Assembly (NCBI GenBank): GCA_902765885.1
Contig: CACXBN010000259.1
Coordinates: 1 to 14,961, forward strand
Length of the DNA: 14,961 nt
Origin: an uncultured Ruminococcus sp.
Lineage (GTDB): Bacteria > Bacillota > Clostridia > Oscillospirales > CAG-272
Reading direction: 5' to 3'
Shown here: one piece after another, positions 7,725-14,497 of the stretch
How positions within the stretch are numbered: the first letter of the stretch is position 1
Layout: every line of letters starts with the position of its first letter
Made by a program: the position numbers and the translations under genes
The notes under the pieces: generated by a model
Databases searched by the model: none
What the model was told of the DNA's origin: nothing
The model's input: only the letters and a program-made list of their open reading frames with translations

Positions 7725-8852
7725 ATGAGAGTTTTGATGACAGGCGGCGGAACGGGAGGACATGTCAATCCCGCACTTGCCATAGCAAACACGATCAAGT
7801 CGAAAGATCCCGATGCCGTGATAGAATATGCGGGAACCGCAAGAGGAATCGAAAACAAGCTTGTTCCGAAAGCGGGATACAGGATGCATTATGTTGAAAT
7901 CAAGGGAATGAAGAGAAGATTTACTCTTGAAAACATAAAGGCTGCGTATCTTGCTTTGGTTTCACCAATAAAGGCAAAGAGAATAATAAAAGAGTTCAAA
8001 CCCGATATAGTCATCGGAACCGGCGGATATGTGTCATGGCCGGTGGTCAAAGCTGCTGCATCCATGGGTATTCCGACGGCGCTTCACGAGTCGAATGCAA
8101 TAGCTGGTGTTGCGATAAAAATGCTTCAGAATTCCGTGGACAGAATATACCTCAATTTTGAAGAAACGGGAAAAACCCTGACATGCGACAAATCGAAGCT
8201 CCTTCGTGTTGGAAATCCTGTAATGAACGGATTCACGGGAATATCACGTGAGGAAGCGAGAGAAAAGCTCGGAATCGACAGTAAATATAAATATATTCTG
8301 CTGTCGTACGCGGGAAGCATGGGAGCCGAAAAAGTGAATGACGCTGTGCTTCAGGTAATGAAGAAATTCACGGCAGTTCATCCGGAGGTTTATCACATAC
8401 ATGCCACAGGGGCAATAGAGCACGAACTCTGCACATCACAGTTCAAAGATATGGGACTCGATAAGTGCGAAAATATAGAACTTTGCGAATATATCTATGA
8501 TATGCCGCTCAAGATGGCCGCGGCAGACCTTACGATTAACCGCGCCGGAGCGATGACGGTTTCCGAGCTTGCCATTACGGGCAAGGCGGCAATATTCATC
8601 CCATCCCCGAACGTCGCGGAAAATCATCAGTATAAAAATGCAAAAGTGCTTGAAGACGCCGGAGCTGCTTGTCTCTTTGAGGAAAAAGATCTAACGGACG
8701 GAGCCGACAAGCTTGTCGAAAAAGTAAAAGAGCTGCTGTCTTCGGACGGAGACAGCGTACGCACCGACATGGGAAACAAAATCAGAGATTTTGCGGTGCT
8801 CAACTCTAACGATATTATATATGAGGACATCTGCAGCCTCATAAAAAAATAA
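7725..8852 (+). CDS. murG: UDP-GlcNAc:lipid I N-acetylglucosaminyltransferase MurG
   Basis: MurG is a GT28-family peripheral membrane enzyme on the cytoplasmic face; it adds GlcNAc to lipid I to make lipid II, the substrate of FtsW. The 375 residues show the N-terminal glycine loop MTGGGTGGHVNPALAIA (5-21), GTGGYVSWPV (98-107), HESNAIAG (121-128), a second glycine loop YAGSMGAEKVND (195-206) and the UDP-GlcNAc site NRAGAMTVSELAITGKAAIFIP (272-293), followed by ENHQYKNAKVLEDAGAA (299-315). The second loop reads GSMGA rather than the usual GSLGA or GSQGA, a mild change. Length is slightly above the common 350-365. AGAGG at 7713-7717 precedes the start. The gene lies between ftsW and ftsQ, with no murB or murC beside it. 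Confidence 0.97.
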   Translation: MRVLMTGGGTGGHVNPALAIANTIKSKDPDAVIEYAGTARGIENKLVPKAGYRMHYVEIKGMKRRFTLENIKAAYLALVSPIKAKRIIKEFKPDIVIGTGGYVSWPVVKAAASMGIPTALHESNAIAGVAIKMLQNSVDRIYLNFEETGKTLTCDKSKLLRVGNPVMNGFTGISREEAREKLGIDSKYKYILLSYAGSMGAEKVNDAVLQVMKKFTAVHPEVYHIHATGAIEHELCTSQFKDMGLDKCENIELCEYIYDMPLKMAAADLTINRAGAMTVSELAITGKAAIFIPSPNVAENHQYKNAKVLEDAGAACLFEEKDLTDGADKLVEKVKELLSSDGDSVRTDMGNKIRDFAVLNSNDIIYEDICSLIKK

Positions 8853-8885
8853 ACAGCCTGCAAAAACAGGAGAAAGGAGGACGAC

Positions 8886-10067
8886 ATGGACAGAACAAAC
8901 GATGATGTAATGTATGTGTATGACGTTATATGTCCGCGGAAAGCGAAAGAAAATCAGATAATTCGCGAATACGGCCGTCCGCCTAAAAAATCTCCGCTTG
9001 CGGATTACTACCGCGAGTACGGCGAAGGTTTTCTGAAGGCTCAGAAAATCAGAGCAGCAGAAGCAGCCAAAATCAGAGAAAACGAAAAGACCAGAGCAGA
9101 AAGACAAAGAAAGAATCAGCAGAGACATTCAGGCGGAGGAAGATACGGGGCAAATGCGGGAAATTATGTGAACGGCAATCCGGGAGTGGCTGCCGCGGTG
9201 ATGCATAATCCCGTGAGACAGTTTGCCGATATGATCGTCAGGATGTTCGAAACATTCAGAGACAGGTCCATAAGTGACGAAGATACGGCAAAAAGACAGG
9301 CAGTGGCATCGAAAAAGAGATCAGAATACAGGCATGTGCTTATAATATCTCTGATCGTACTTGTCGTTCTCTCCCTGTTTATCGCTCTCGTTTATCGTTT
9401 TGGCTTCGTCATAAAGGATGTCAGCGTGCTGAACTCCACCATATATGCAGATGAGAGCATAGTTGAGGCATCGGGACTTCTCAAAAATGTCAATCTTTAC
9501 TCGTTTAGCGCCAAACAGTCTGAGAACATGATAACGTTCAACTGCCCGTATATAAGAAGCGTTACGCTCAGCAGACATATGCCAAGCTCGGTGATACTTG
9601 AGATATATGAGGACACTCCGAAATATTACGCAAACATATGGGGAGACGAACTGCTTTTGTCTGATACTCTCAGGGTTCTGGGAAAAGCAGGGGAGGATAA
9701 GCGGGGACTTACTGAGATCATTTTACCGTCGGTCGTGTCATCCGTGGCCGGAAGGCCGCTGCAGTTTGCGGACAGGAGAAATGATACGACAGTCCGAAAC
9801 ATTCTTTCGCTGATCTCAGATGCAAAAATCAGCGAAAGCGGCACTCTGAACCGCATAGATGTTTCAAATCAGTTTTCGATAAGTATCAGATACAAGGATA
9901 TTTATGATATAACGGTCGGAAGCATGGAAGACCTCGACAGAAAACTCGATATGGTTTACGCAACAGTTGAAACCGGCAACCTGATGGAAAACGCGCCTGC
10001 AAGAATAACTCTGGAAGGGAACAGGACCGCAAGCGTCAGATACGTCGCAAATCTTCAGGAAAAATAG
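8886..10067 (+). CDS. ftsQ: Cell division protein FtsQ/DivIB with POTRA domain
   Basis: A 393-residue bitopic protein. Residues 1-148 are cytoplasmic, highly charged and contain an Ala/Arg/Glu/Lys helical stretch (about 50-80) and a Gly/Asn-rich stretch (82-100). One transmembrane helix spans about 149-170. The extracytoplasmic part begins with FVIKDVSVLNST, followed by a POTRA-like fold (about 172-241) including NCPYIRSVTLSRHMPSSVILEIYE, then the beta domain ending ASVRYVANLQEK. In division, FtsQ/DivIB binds FtsL and DivIC/FtsB and helps control the FtsW-PBP synthase. AAAGGAGG (8873-8880) sets the start five bases before ATG. The gene is 33 bp after murG and is followed by a 148-bp gap with a promoter and then ftsZ; ftsA, the usual neighbour, is missing. 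Identity comes from architecture and position, since sequence conservation in this family is low. Confidence 0.9.
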   Translation: MDRTNDDVMYVYDVICPRKAKENQIIREYGRPPKKSPLADYYREYGEGFLKAQKIRAAEAAKIRENEKTRAERQRKNQQRHSGGGRYGANAGNYVNGNPGVAAAVMHNPVRQFADMIVRMFETFRDRSISDEDTAKRQAVASKKRSEYRHVLIISLIVLVVLSLFIALVYRFGFVIKDVSVLNSTIYADESIVEASGLLKNVNLYSFSAKQSENMITFNCPYIRSVTLSRHMPSSVILEIYEDTPKYYANIWGDELLLSDTLRVLGKAGEDKRGLTEIILPSVVSSVAGRPLQFADRRNDTTVRNILSLISDAKISESGTLNRIDVSNQFSISIRYKDIYDITVGSMEDLDRKLDMVYATVETGNLMENAPARITLEGNRTASVRYVANLQEK

Positions 10068-10107
10068 CCAAAACATGCCCAAATCGGTGCTTAAGTTAAA
10101 AAAATAC

Positions 10108-10136
10108 TTGAAAAATATTGAAGTTTATTGTAATAT
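10108..10136 (+). promoter_or_regulatory. Sigma-A type promoter of ftsZ
   Basis: TTGAAA (10108-10113) and TAATAT (10131-10136) are separated by exactly 17 bp, a near-consensus housekeeping promoter in the 148-bp gap before ftsZ. Transcription would start near 10143 and give a leader of roughly 70 nt. That leader contains an AT-only inverted repeat (AATAAA at 10145-10150 with TTTATT at 10161-10166) and GTTTCAAATACA (10182-10193). No terminator is evident after ftsQ, so ftsZ could also be reached by read-through from the upstream cluster. Confidence 0.75.
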
Positions 10137-10215
10137 GATATTTGAATAAAAAGATTTTTCTTTATTACGAATTAATTATAGGTTTCAAATACACAGAATA
10201 AAGGGAGGGCATGAT

Positions 10216-11427
10216 ATGCCATTGTTTGAGCTTGACGAGAAAAATTACGAAAGCGGAGTTTCAATAAAAGTTATAGGCGTCGGCGGAGGCGGAAACAATG
10301 CTGTTAACAGAATGACCAGCACCGTAAGAGGCGTTGAATTCATTACCATAAACACTGATATGCAGGCGCTTTCAAAATCCAGTGCCCCCACAAAGATAGC
10401 TATCGGTGACAAAATCACAAAGGGACACGGCGCGGGCTCGAACCCTGAAATAGGAGCCAAAGCAGCTGAGGAAAGTGAAGAAGTAATAGCCGAAAACATC
10501 AAGGGTGCTGACATGGTATTCGTGACAGCAGGAATGGGCGGCGGTACCGGAACAGGCGCAGCTCCGATAGTAGCAAGAATCGCTAAGAATCTCGGAATAC
10601 TTACAGTTGGTATCGTAACAAAACCGTTCGCATTCGAAGGCAAAAAGAGAATGGAACAGGCTGAAATAGGTATCGAAAATCTGAGAAGCAATGTTGACTC
10701 TCTTATCATAATACCAAATGAAAGACTTAAGGATATCGGAGAAAAGATCACTCTCATGAATGCGTTTGAAGAAGCTGACAAAGTCCTTCTCCACGGTGTT
10801 CAGAGCATTTCAGAGATCATAAACGTTCCGGAATTTATCAACCTTGACTTTGCCGATGTTGTATCTATTATGCAGAATGCAGGATATGCACACATGGGCG
10901 TAGGTGAGGCAACGGGAAAAGACAAGGCGATCGAAGCAGCTGAAAGCGCTATCTCCAGTCCGCTCCTCGAGACCACAATCAAAGGTGCAAGAGGAATTCT
11001 TATCAGCATAACGGCATCTCCCGACATCACACTGGAAGAGATCTCCGAAGCATCCGAAAGGATCAGCTCCGAGGCAGCAGAAGATGCAACGGTAATCTGG
11101 GGTGCAGCATTTGACGAGAATCTTGAAGATACAATCAAAGTTACGATCATTGCTACCGGATTTGAAAGCAAAGACGGCTCTGGCAGCGTTAAAAGAAGCA
11201 ATATAAAACCGATAGCCTCCGGAAAGATCCAGTCAGGAATCAAGACAACTAATTATGTCAAAGAGCCTGCAGTTCAGGAAACCGTACAGGAAAACGAAGA
11301 AGATGCACCTCTTTCTGACGATGATTTTAACGAGATTCTGAAAATGCTCAACATGGGCAAGAATCAGAGCCAGTCAAACCAGAATCCTCCGGCAAATCCT
11401 GATAACGGGATGACAAGACGTTTCTGA
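10216..11427 (+). CDS. ftsZ: Cell division GTPase FtsZ
   Basis: FtsZ is the tubulin-like GTPase that forms the cytoplasmic Z ring and recruits the divisome. The 403 residues show the N-terminal glycine loop GVGGGGNNAVNRM (21-33), the tubulin signature GGGTGTGAAP (108-117), TKPFAFEGKKR (135-145) and the T7 synergy loop NLDFADV (209-215), whose acidic residues complete the GTPase site of the neighbouring subunit. The core runs to about residue 316, followed by a linker. The tail is unusual: LSDDDFNEILKMLNMG (366-381), a Gln/Asn/Pro-rich stretch, then GMTRRF. It lacks the common D-I-P-x-F/W plus basic ending that binds FtsA, SepF and other partners. GGGAGGG (10203-10209) serves the ATG at 10216; the ATG at 10211 is out of frame. 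Codon use is cleaner than in the neighbours, as expected for an abundant protein. Confidence 0.98.
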   Translation: MPLFELDEKNYESGVSIKVIGVGGGGNNAVNRMTSTVRGVEFITINTDMQALSKSSAPTKIAIGDKITKGHGAGSNPEIGAKAAEESEEVIAENIKGADMVFVTAGMGGGTGTGAAPIVARIAKNLGILTVGIVTKPFAFEGKKRMEQAEIGIENLRSNVDSLIIIPNERLKDIGEKITLMNAFEEADKVLLHGVQSISEIINVPEFINLDFADVVSIMQNAGYAHMGVGEATGKDKAIEAAESAISSPLLETTIKGARGILISITASPDITLEEISEASERISSEAAEDATVIWGAAFDENLEDTIKVTIIATGFESKDGSGSVKRSNIKPIASGKIQSGIKTTNYVKEPAVQETVQENEEDAPLSDDDFNEILKMLNMGKNQSQSNQNPPANPDNGMTRRF

Positions 11428-11447
11428 TTATATAGAATATAACCGGC

Positions 11448-11481
11448 GGGGCCCTGCAAAAGCGGGGCCTCTTTTGTGTTT
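11448..11481 (+). terminator. Intrinsic terminator after ftsZ
   Basis: A GC-rich hairpin pairs 11448-11457 with 11462-11471 around an AAAA loop (core GGCCCTGC / GCGGGGCC with one G.U pair), followed by TTTTGTGTTT. It lies 20 bp after the ftsZ stop and should end the dcw transcript. Confidence 0.9.
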
Positions 11482-11510
11482 CTGAAAGCACATTTAAGTC
11501 CCCGGCAGTA

Positions 11511-11539
11511 TTGCAATACGGAAGTGAGAATGTTAAAAT
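11511..11539 (+). promoter_or_regulatory. Extended -10 promoter of the ZIP transporter gene
   Basis: TTGCAA (11511-11516) is 17 bp from TAAAAT (11534-11539), and the -10 box is preceded by TG plus one base (11531-11533), giving an extended -10 element. Transcription would start near 11546, leaving a leader of about 75 nt that contains both palindromes described separately. The same TGnTAAAAT element recurs before xpt. Confidence 0.72.
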
Positions 11540-11551
11540 ATAAATAAGTTC

Positions 11552-11569
11552 TGCGGGTTCGATCCCGCA
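11552..11569 (+). repeat. Leader hairpin resembling a tRNA T-arm
   Basis: TGCGGG (11552-11557) and CCCGCA (11564-11569) form a 6-bp GC-rich stem around TTCGAT. It looks like a tRNA T-arm, but the loop has six bases instead of seven and no acceptor stem, anticodon arm or CCA is nearby. It would lie just inside the 5' end of the ZIP transporter mRNA. Confidence 0.5.
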
Positions 11570-11583
11570 TGACATCAGGCGTA

Positions 11584-11603
11584 AAGTTAGCGCGTTCTAA
11601 CTT
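11584..11603 (+). promoter_or_regulatory. Inverted repeat before the ZIP gene, possible operator
   Basis: AAGTTAG (11584-11590) and CTAACTT (11597-11603) form a perfect 7-bp inverted repeat around CGCGTT. It lies between the promoter and the ribosome site (CAGGAG, 11608-11613), where a bound repressor would block transcription. The GTTAG/CTAAC half sites recall DtxR-family operators, but the spacing differs, so a metal-responsive regulator is only an inference. It could instead act as an RNA hairpin. Confidence 0.45.
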
Positions 11604-11620
11604 AAAACAGGAGTCAAAAT

Positions 11621-12400
11621 ATGCGTGAAGTTATTCTCGGGCTTATTATCCCGTTTATCGGAACATCAGCAGGTGCTGCATGCGTCTTTCTGATGAAGAA
11701 AAACCTGAGCAGGTCGGTGCAGAGAATGCTGACCGGATTTGCAGCGGGCGTCATGGTTGCGGCATCCATCTGGAGTCTGATCGTTCCTGCTATAGAACAG
11801 TCGTCAGGTATGGGAAACCTGGCTTTCCTGCCGGCTTTTATCGGATTTTGGCTGGGGATTCTGTTTCTTCTTCTTCTCGATAATATCATACCCCACCTTC
11901 ATATGAATGCACAAAAGTCCGAAGGCCCCAAGAGCAGGCTTGCCAGGACAACGATGATGGTCCTCGCCGTAACACTGCATAACATTCCGGAAGGCATGGC
12001 GGTCGGCGTTGTTTACGCCGGATTTCTTAGCGGATCGGCAAGTATTACAATCGGAGGCGCGCTTGCCCTTGCAATCGGGATAGCAATTCAGAATTTTCCC
12101 GAAGGAGCAATTATTTCGATGCCGCTCCATGCAGAAGGAAAAAGCAAGGCGAAATCATTTCTGTACGGAGTGCTTTCCGGTGTCGTCGAGCCCGTATTCG
12201 GTGCCCTGACAGTTCTCGCTGCAGGTTTTATCGTGCCTGCGATGCCTTACCTGCTTTCCTTCGCGGCCGGAGCAATGGTCTATGTGGTGGTTGAGGAGCT
12301 GATTCCGGAAATGTCGGAAGGAGAACACTCAAATATCGGCGTTCTTATGTTTGCTTTCGGATTCACGGTCATGATGTCGCTTGACGTAGCGCTTGGATAA
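11621..12400 (+). CDS. ZIP-family divalent metal transporter (ZupT/GufA-like)
   Basis: A 259-residue membrane protein with about eight hydrophobic segments. ZIP proteins move zinc, iron, manganese or similar divalent cations toward the cytoplasm. The two metal-site helices are clear: LHNIPEGMAVG (119-129) and IQNFPEGAIISMP (156-168); VVEELIPEMSEGEHSN (223-238) supplies further conserved acidic residues. A short His-containing loop (PHLHMNAQKSEG, 91-102) stands where ZIP proteins often have a histidine-rich loop. Length matches bacterial ZupT/GufA-like members. CAGGAG at 11608-11613 precedes the start. The gene has its own promoter and lies downstream of the ftsZ terminator, so it is a separate unit. 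Which metal it carries cannot be read from sequence. No convincing terminator follows it. Confidence 0.9.
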   Translation: MREVILGLIIPFIGTSAGAACVFLMKKNLSRSVQRMLTGFAAGVMVAASIWSLIVPAIEQSSGMGNLAFLPAFIGFWLGILFLLLLDNIIPHLHMNAQKSEGPKSRLARTTMMVLAVTLHNIPEGMAVGVVYAGFLSGSASITIGGALALAIGIAIQNFPEGAIISMPLHAEGKSKAKSFLYGVLSGVVEPVFGALTVLAAGFIVPAMPYLLSFAAGAMVYVVVEELIPEMSEGEHSNIGVLMFAFGFTVMMSLDVALG

Positions 12401-12418
12401 AAAATGCCGAAATTGCCT

Positions 12419-12464
12419 CAACAGATAAAAATGTCGCTCTGTTGTGTTATAAAAAAAAAAAAAA
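12419..12464. repeat. Weak inverted repeat and 14-A tract before xpt
   Basis: CAACAGA (12419-12425) and TCTGTTG (12438-12444) form a 7-bp stem with a 12-base loop, followed within six bases by fourteen A residues in a row (12451-12464). The A tract is on the wrong side for a + strand terminator. It could act as an upstream element or bend for the xpt promoter, 36 bp further on. The rest of 12401-12500 is AT-rich with no gene seen. Confidence 0.4.
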
Positions 12465-12490
12465 CATGTCCAAATTATGAATTTCGTACA

Positions 12491-12529
12491 TATAATACAA
12501 TTGTCTTTTTTTGAGATATATGGTAAAAT
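12491..12529 (+). promoter_or_regulatory. xpt promoter region, one strong and one possible promoter
   Basis: TTGTCT (12501-12506) and TAAAAT (12524-12529) are 17 bp apart, with TG one base before the -10 box (12521-12522), making an extended -10 promoter. Transcription would start near 12536, leaving only about 33 nt of leader, too short for a purine riboswitch. A perfect TATAAT (12491-12496) lies just upstream but has only a poor -35 match, so a second promoter is possible but unproven. Confidence 0.68.
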
Positions 12530-12568
12530 TTAATTAAATTTCTGATAGCCTAGGAAGAGGTGGTTGAC

Positions 12569-13141
12569 ATGAAACTTCTGGAACAGAGAATTCTTACCGA
12601 AGGTAAAGTTCTTTCAGGGGACGTGCTTAAGATTGATTCATTCCTGAATCAGCAGATTGATGTCAAACTACTCGATGAAATAGGAAAAGAACTGACCCGC
12701 TTATTCAAAGACGAAAATGTGACGAAAGTACTGACAGCGGAATCCAGCGGAATAGCAATAGCATGTTTTGCGGCTTTGCACCTCGGCTGCCCTGCAGTAT
12801 TCGCAAGAAAATCAAAATCATCAAACATCTCCGATAATCTGTGGACGGCGAAAGCGCATTCGTATACTCACGGAAATGATTATACGATGATCGTGTCAAA
12901 AGATTACATAGGACCTGAAGACAGGGTCCTTATAGTTGATGACTTCCTTGCGAACGGAAGCGCCCTGACGGCGCTTGTGAGTCTTTGCAGACAGGCGGGT
13001 GCTTTTGTTGTCGGAGCCGGTATCGCGGTAGAAAAAGCCTACCAGGGCGGATCAAAGCTTCCAGAATTTGAAGGAATCAGGATCGAATCGATGGCAAAGA
13101 TCGCTTCGATGGATCCCGAAAAGGGAATCATTTTTGAATGA
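12569..13141 (+). CDS. xpt: Xanthine phosphoribosyltransferase
   Basis: Xpt converts xanthine and PRPP to XMP in purine salvage. With the ATG at 12569 the product has 190 residues and aligns from its first residues with the Bacillus subtilis enzyme as I remember it: LKIDSFLNQQID (20-31), AESSGIA (57-63), VFARK (77-81) and the PRPP-binding loop VLIVDDFLANGSAL (120-133), with EKAYQGG (155-161) after it. An in-frame GTG at 12560 would add three residues, but AGAGG at 12556-12560 overlaps it and sits eight bases before the ATG, which fixes the start. A BMP-type lipoprotein gene follows 78 bp later and an ABC ATPase after that, which suits purine salvage. No guanine/xanthine riboswitch was recognised upstream. 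Confidence 0.94.
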   Translation: MKLLEQRILTEGKVLSGDVLKIDSFLNQQIDVKLLDEIGKELTRLFKDENVTKVLTAESSGIAIACFAALHLGCPAVFARKSKSSNISDNLWTAKAHSYTHGNDYTMIVSKDYIGPEDRVLIVDDFLANGSALTALVSLCRQAGAFVVGAGIAVEKAYQGGSKLPEFEGIRIESMAKIASMDPEKGIIFE

Positions 13142-13159
13142 TTCCGCAGGATTCGGATT

Positions 13160-13176
13160 AAACGGTTTTACCGTTT
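13160..13176 (+). terminator. Short hairpin between xpt and the lipoprotein gene
   Basis: AAACGGT (13160-13166) and ACCGTTT (13170-13176) form a perfect 7-bp stem with a three-base loop, followed by AT-rich sequence (13177-13200) including TTTTT at 13190-13195. It could be a weak xpt terminator, a processing site or an operator. No good promoter was found between it and the next gene, so read-through into the lipoprotein gene is likely. Confidence 0.35.
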
Positions 13177-13219
13177 ATCATATATCTATATTTTTATATA
13201 TTTCTTTGGAGGAAATGAA

Positions 13220-14446
13220 ATGTTTAAAAAAGCCATTTCTCTGTGTCTCGTTCTCCTCATGCTCGTCGGCGTATGCACGATTTTTGCATCCTGTGACAAG
13301 CCTGCAGAAGGAACAAAGCCCGAAGGCGAAACAACAAGTGATTTCAAACTTGGTGTAATTCTTCTTCACGACCAGCTGTCCACATACGACCTCAACTTCA
13401 TCAATGCTGTTGAAGACGCTCAGAAGACACTTGGCCTCACAAATGAACAGGTTATCATTAAGACCAATATTCCCGAAACAAATGACTGCTATGAAGCAGC
13501 AAAGGACCTCGTAGCAGAAGGCTGTGATGTCATTTTCGCAGACAGCTTCGGTCACGAAACATTCCTTCTTCAGGCAGCTAAGGAATATCCGGATGTTCAG
13601 TTCTGCCATGCAACAGGAACAATGGCTCACACCGAAAAACTTTCGAACTTCCACAATGCTTTTGCTCACATTTACGAAGGCAGATATCTTGCAGGTATAG
13701 CTGCAGGTCTCAAGCTCAAGGAAATGATGGATGCTGATTCCACAGTAGTTCCGAAGATCGGATACGTTGGAGCTTTCACATATGCAGAAGTTATCTCCGG
13801 ATACACCTCCTTCTTCCTTGGTGTTAAGGAAATCGTTCCCGAAGTAACAATGGAAGTACAGTTCACCGGATCATGGTATGATGAAACAGAAGAAAAGAAT
13901 GCAGCAACAGCTCTTATCAACAACGGTTGCGTTCTCATCTCACAGCACGCTGACTCCATGGGTGCTCCTTCCGCATGCGAAGAAAGAAATATTCCCAACG
14001 TTTCTTACAACGGCTCAACTGTAAGCACATGCCCGAACACATTCATAGTTTCTTCCAGAATCGACTGGGCTCCTTATGTTGAATACATCTGCAAGCAGAC
14101 AATGGACAAGAAAGCTATAGACACTGACTGGACAGGCTCAATCTCCACAGGTTCTGTTAAACTCACAGACGTAAATACACAGGCAGCTGCAGCCAATACA
14201 CAGGCTACAATTGATACATACAAAGCAGAACTCGTTGCCGGCACACGCCATGTATTCAATACAGCCAACTTTACCGTTAACGGTGAAACTCTCACAAGCT
14301 ATCTCGCAGACGTTGACACAGATGCAGCGTTCACTCCTGATACAGAAGTAATCAAGGACGGATATTTCCATGAATCAGAATATCGTTCAGCTCCTTGCTT
14401 CGACATTCAGATTGACGGCATCACTCTTCTCAACCAGAAGTACTAA
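13220..14446 (+). CDS. BMP/PnrA-family substrate-binding lipoprotein, probably for purine nucleosides
   Basis: A 408-residue secreted lipoprotein. Residues 1-24 are a signal peptide (two Lys, hydrophobic core) ending in FASC, with the lipid-bearing Cys at 25. A short Glu/Thr/Pro linker leads to a periplasmic-binding-protein-like domain of the basic membrane protein family: KLGVILLHDQLSTYDLNFI (43-61), DVIFADSFGHE (103-113), YEGRYLAGIAAGLKLKEM (152-169), IGYVGAFTYAEVISGY (180-195) and FTGSWYDETEEKNAAT (215-230). Characterised family members, such as Treponema PnrA and the B. subtilis NupN protein, bind nucleosides and feed an ABC importer. xpt upstream and a matching ATPase downstream support a purine ligand here, but this is inference. 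GGAGG (13208-13212) serves the ATG. Codon use is more biased than in the dcw genes, suggesting high expression, and a strong terminator follows directly. Confidence 0.9.
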   Translation: MFKKAISLCLVLLMLVGVCTIFASCDKPAEGTKPEGETTSDFKLGVILLHDQLSTYDLNFINAVEDAQKTLGLTNEQVIIKTNIPETNDCYEAAKDLVAEGCDVIFADSFGHETFLLQAAKEYPDVQFCHATGTMAHTEKLSNFHNAFAHIYEGRYLAGIAAGLKLKEMMDADSTVVPKIGYVGAFTYAEVISGYTSFFLGVKEIVPEVTMEVQFTGSWYDETEEKNAATALINNGCVLISQHADSMGAPSACEERNIPNVSYNGSTVSTCPNTFIVSSRIDWAPYVEYICKQTMDKKAIDTDWTGSISTGSVKLTDVNTQAAAANTQATIDTYKAELVAGTRHVFNTANFTVNGETLTSYLADVDTDAAFTPDTEVIKDGYFHESEYRSAPCFDIQIDGITLLNQKY

Positions 14447-14456
14447 TTTATAGAGG

Positions 14457-14497
14457 CGGAGGCAGGCTTTTATTGCCTGCCTCTGTTTTACTTTTTA
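14457..14497 (+). terminator. Intrinsic terminator after the lipoprotein gene
   Basis: GAGGCAGGC (14459-14467) and GCCTGCCTC (14475-14483) form a perfect 9-bp stem, extendable by two pairs at the base, with a seven-base loop, followed by TGTTTTACTTTTT. It lies 10 bp after the stop codon. In binding-protein operons such sites commonly allow partial read-through, keeping the binding protein in excess over the membrane components. Confidence 0.88.

Noticed and set aside
8691..9128. Minus-strand open frame across the murG-ftsQ junction
   Set aside because: Phe- and Ser-rich composition mirrors the Lys/Glu/Arg-rich FtsQ N-terminus on the + strand; no family match is recognised.
10245..10781. Minus-strand open frame of 178 codons inside ftsZ
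   Set aside because: It lies fully antisense to a conserved gene with all FtsZ motifs, shows no recognisable domain and no ribosome site; the low-complexity hydrophobic translation is typical of antisense reading.
11550..11580. Possible tRNA gene or tRNA 3' end (GCGGGTTCGATCCCGC)
   Set aside because: The T-loop would have six bases instead of seven, and there is no acceptor stem, D-arm, anticodon arm or CCA around it; there is also no integrase to make it an attachment site.
12419..12450. Terminator after the ZIP transporter gene
   Set aside because: The 7-bp stem has a large loop, only moderate GC content and no T-run on its 3' side; an A-run follows instead.
12400..12568. Purine riboswitch before xpt
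   Set aside because: The conserved joining segments and loop-loop elements of the purine aptamer are not recognisable, and the best promoter leaves only about 33 nt of leader.
12560..12568. GTG at 12560 as the xpt start
   Set aside because: It overlaps the ribosome site, while the ATG at 12569 has correct spacing and matches the N-terminus of known Xpt proteins.
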